DNA of 6,148 bases from SIG440 sp045648175 (GTDB taxonomy: Bacteria; Bacillota; Clostridia; Monoglobales; Monoglobaceae). The stretch covers positions 1-6,148 of the forward strand of contig JAZRNN010000023.1 of the NCBI GenBank assembly GCA_045648175.1. The letters are read 5' to 3'. Positions 5,701 to 6,148 of this stretch are shown in pieces. Position 1 is the first letter of the stretch. The number at the start of each line of letters is the position of its first letter. Under the pieces are notes generated by a model. That model had not been told where the DNA came from and searched no databases. It was given only the letters and a program-made list of their open reading frames with translations. Made by a program: the position numbers and the translations under genes.

Positions 5701-6148
5701 TATCTTCAATTTTTGTCTGTAATAATGGAGCATTTGTTCCACCGTTTGCATTATATGAAACGGTATAAGAATCAGCTATTTTAAATCTCAGGCAACTATC
5801 GTTGCGTTCCTCACCTGTGGTTGTGTTTTTTGCATAAAGAATTGCATAGTATTCTCCGCTCGGAAGTCCGCTTACATAATATTTATCAGAGGACATATCG
5901 TATGTATTATATAAATTATCATTGCGATACACCTTTAGAGTATAGTTTGTAGCATTGCTTACACTATTACGATAAAATGTAGCTGTACCTTTTGTTTTCT
6001 CAAATTCACGTGTGAGTTTTACATTTCCAACAGGATAGCACTGTTTACAAGAAGAATTTAATTTTTTTATTCCTGTATATTCTTTAGTCCCACAAGAACA
6101 ATATTTGTATTCAGCGTGCGGATGTGCTGTATCGTTTGAATCGCTGTA
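2705..6148 (-). CDS. Large modular secreted protein, 5' end outside window
   Basis: The frame is open from the right edge to a stop at 2705-2707, giving 1147 visible residues. The GTG at 5930-5932 is internal, and the true start and any signal peptide lie beyond the window. Visible modules in order: a Cys/His segment (1-38: H9, H11, CSCG at 17-20, C34, C37); a fibronectin-III-like sandwich (about 41-126); two InlB B-repeats ending LYAVW (128-201 and 203-274); a GTQEEPYLISTAADL lead-in (288-302); a GLUG-type beta-solenoid (371-719); two divergent InlB-type repeats with IYVNGEE and LYVNGEE (787-854, 857-944); a second fibronectin-III-like domain (952-1034); an acidic linker; and a C-terminal sandwich ending in AKVFVWSSSSSLKPLAG. 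These modules occur in adhesin-like or polymer-binding exported proteins of Firmicutes. There is no LPXTG motif, C-terminal membrane span or visible catalytic domain. A binding role is inferred. The frame has no internal break. Confidence 0.9.
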   Translation of the reverse strand, partial: YSDSNDTAHPHAEYKYCSCGTKEYTGIKKLNSSCKQCYPVGNVKLTREFEKTKGTATFYRNSVSNATNYTLKVYRNDNLYNTYDMSSDKYYVSGLPSGEYYAILYAKNTTTGEERNDSCLRFKIADSYTVSYNANGGTNAPLLQTKIEDTNLTLTSAIPTKEGHIFKGWASSKNAITAQYQAGGSYTKNAKITLYAVWEPETYTVIFDTNGGTGIVADEKVTYGNTIKMPNSVIKDYAYLKGWSVNENSTKVDYSLSTDYKIKQNLTLYAVWGDASWDNEISASLSGKGTQEEPYLISTAADLAYLANKVNTQTSAPSYEYYKLTDNINLNYSEWKPIGIYGNENQYFYGSFDGNGYTVSDMYITSANERYIGLFGYVKDSEIKNLTLTGAIESISSDSDIWIGGLAGKALNSNLENLTALHLNIGGISAGGYNSAIATIVANAESSEVLYCSSKESHIDVKKGNFYIGMIAGYTYNGNIKSCSTTVSNNGLFSSSVTAKQLYIGGICGYLSGGLGGKVENCIVKAPCFSNNIKVESTIFCGGIIGYAHSKWKIRACTANFTDKTVNSMTLEADLACYAGGILGYDAYYNTISDCIYDGGSIVANKCSRRVEVGGLIGCAYAWSDERTVIERCVANVDGIISGTTNDTPEYGYCYVGGGIGNATYTKPPQDTSIRLAYAKNLIVFADEINANTPKESGIAGNIVGKNQDNVFEFSNAYYNAEMNIVSSTGNINTSGTAKSIKSINIPFYKNIMGFESYSSMENLNTNEKAIWVLKNGELPELYYNCLNNITISKDIENGTVTVDKTQAINGETVTVTAIPNDNYVVNKIYVNGEEKDSTFTVNGDCEIYVTFAEEVEEYNVSISANDNATGTLVNVDSTTPMLMSVMSVADEDNSEITAKDGEEILIKATANTDYTIDTLYVNGEEIAGNSFILEDDSLITMDIASINTNIEAVTNEVVDVGCHFAVVSGSVSSEDENAVKYIRYWSADNAETIYTTDVEVGSGYYTFEIEELEPETIYYYQMIETGEVKSFTTCEEPIDEYVGDEYSGEDENESQPITATTYKTLTSTYKFSIECSQALTTEFLAIACYDEKGKLLVLKQVECDGDTSYTVSVPIDTVIDYAKVFVWSSSSSLKPLAGVEIVDIIE
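3317..3790 (-). repeat. Two divergent InlB-type repeats in the large protein
   Basis: The first unit reads NNITISKDIENGTVTV through KIYVNGEEKDSTFTVNG to IYVTFAEE. The second reads YNVSISANDNATGTL through TLYVNGEEIAGNSF. They share the N/G-rich opening strand and the YVNGEE turn typical of divergent InlB repeats. The second carries an insertion rich in Met and Ser (TTPMLMSVMSVADEDN). These are structural modules that extend binding regions of exported proteins. Confidence 0.65.
3992..5038 (-). repeat. GLUG-type solenoid repeats in the large protein
   Basis: About nine coils of 30-45 residues each carry a Gly-rich core followed by a polar strand: YIGLFGYV, WIGGLAGKA, YIGMIAGYT, YIGGICGYL, FCGGIIGYA, YAGGILGYD, VGGLIGCAY, YVGGGIGNA and IAGNIVGKN. 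Between cores comes an I/L-x-N/S-C or NLT segment (EIKNLTL, NIKSCS, KVENC, KIRACTA, TISDC, VIERC). This pattern predicts a right-handed beta-helix. The coil-end cysteines, recurring at one place per turn in five coils, could stack as a ladder, which is unusual for an exported Firmicute protein. Confidence 0.75.
5327..5767 (-). repeat. Two InlB B-repeats in the large protein
   Basis: Two adjacent units of about 70 residues. They read YTVSYNANGGTNAP ... EGHIFKGWASS ... ITLYAVWEPE, then YTVIFDTNGGTGIV ... YAYLKGWSVNE ... LTLYAVWGD. They match the Listeria-Bacteroides repeat hallmarks: a TV.F..NGG strand, a KGW turn and a closing LYA.W. The same hallmarks appear once in the 182-residue secreted protein, so both gene products share this domain family. 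Confidence 0.85.

Noticed and set aside
5930..5932. GTG as the start of the large gene
   Set aside because: The frame continues upstream without a stop to the window edge and encodes a sensible Cys/His and beta-sandwich sequence. No ribosome site precedes this GTG and no signal peptide follows it.
1..6148. CRISPR array, riboswitch, rRNA or toxin-antitoxin pair
   Set aside because: No regularly spaced repeat-spacer pattern, no recognisable riboswitch core, no rRNA-like sequence and no paired small genes were seen.

Overview
The window looks like AT-rich DNA from a low-GC Gram-positive bacterium, most likely a gut-type member of the Clostridia. The basis is AT-rich codon use, GGAGG-like ribosome binding sites, a CCA-encoding tRNA gene, a Tn916-like tyrosine recombinase, and secreted proteins built from InlB/Listeria-Bacteroides repeats and GLUG-type solenoid repeats. 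The species cannot be named from the sequence alone.

Layout from left to right. A complete tRNA-Trp gene (anticodon CCA) on the + strand is followed by a strong intrinsic terminator. About 370 bases without an intact gene follow. They hold a possible remnant of a recombinase C-terminus, short AATTCTG repeats, repeat copy R1 and a hairpin. Three genes then occupy the rest, all on the - strand and reading toward the tRNA: a 404-residue tyrosine recombinase (491-1705), a 182-residue secreted protein with one InlB-type repeat (1942-2490), and the last 1147 residues of a large modular secreted protein (2705-6148) whose start lies beyond the right edge.

The intergenic regions are the most interesting part. 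The recombinase and the small secreted protein have nearly identical promoter/leader blocks (34 identical bases across 35-37). Each block contains an imperfect dyad between the -10 box and the ribosome binding site. All three genes end in a 3' hairpin of unrelated sequence. Two of these hairpins adjoin a 33-bp direct repeat (R1 and R2, 29/33 identical) with a palindromic TATCA...TGATA core. The third adjoins a perfect TTGACA-17-TATAAT promoter pointing the opposite way, toward the 3' end of the small gene. The promoter-gene-hairpin-repeat order recurs along the window, like a small array of expression cassettes beside a recombinase.

Working model (inference): this is one end of an integrative element, or a chain of duplicated cassettes, at a tRNA-Trp locus. 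The recombinase and a small exported protein appear to share one regulatory input, and the large adhesin-like protein may be further cargo or a neighbouring host gene. R1 and R2 flank exactly the recombinase plus the small secreted-protein gene, so that roughly 2.17-kb segment is a candidate mobile or deletable unit. Nothing here proves mobility: no attachment-site pair, relaxase or replication gene is visible.
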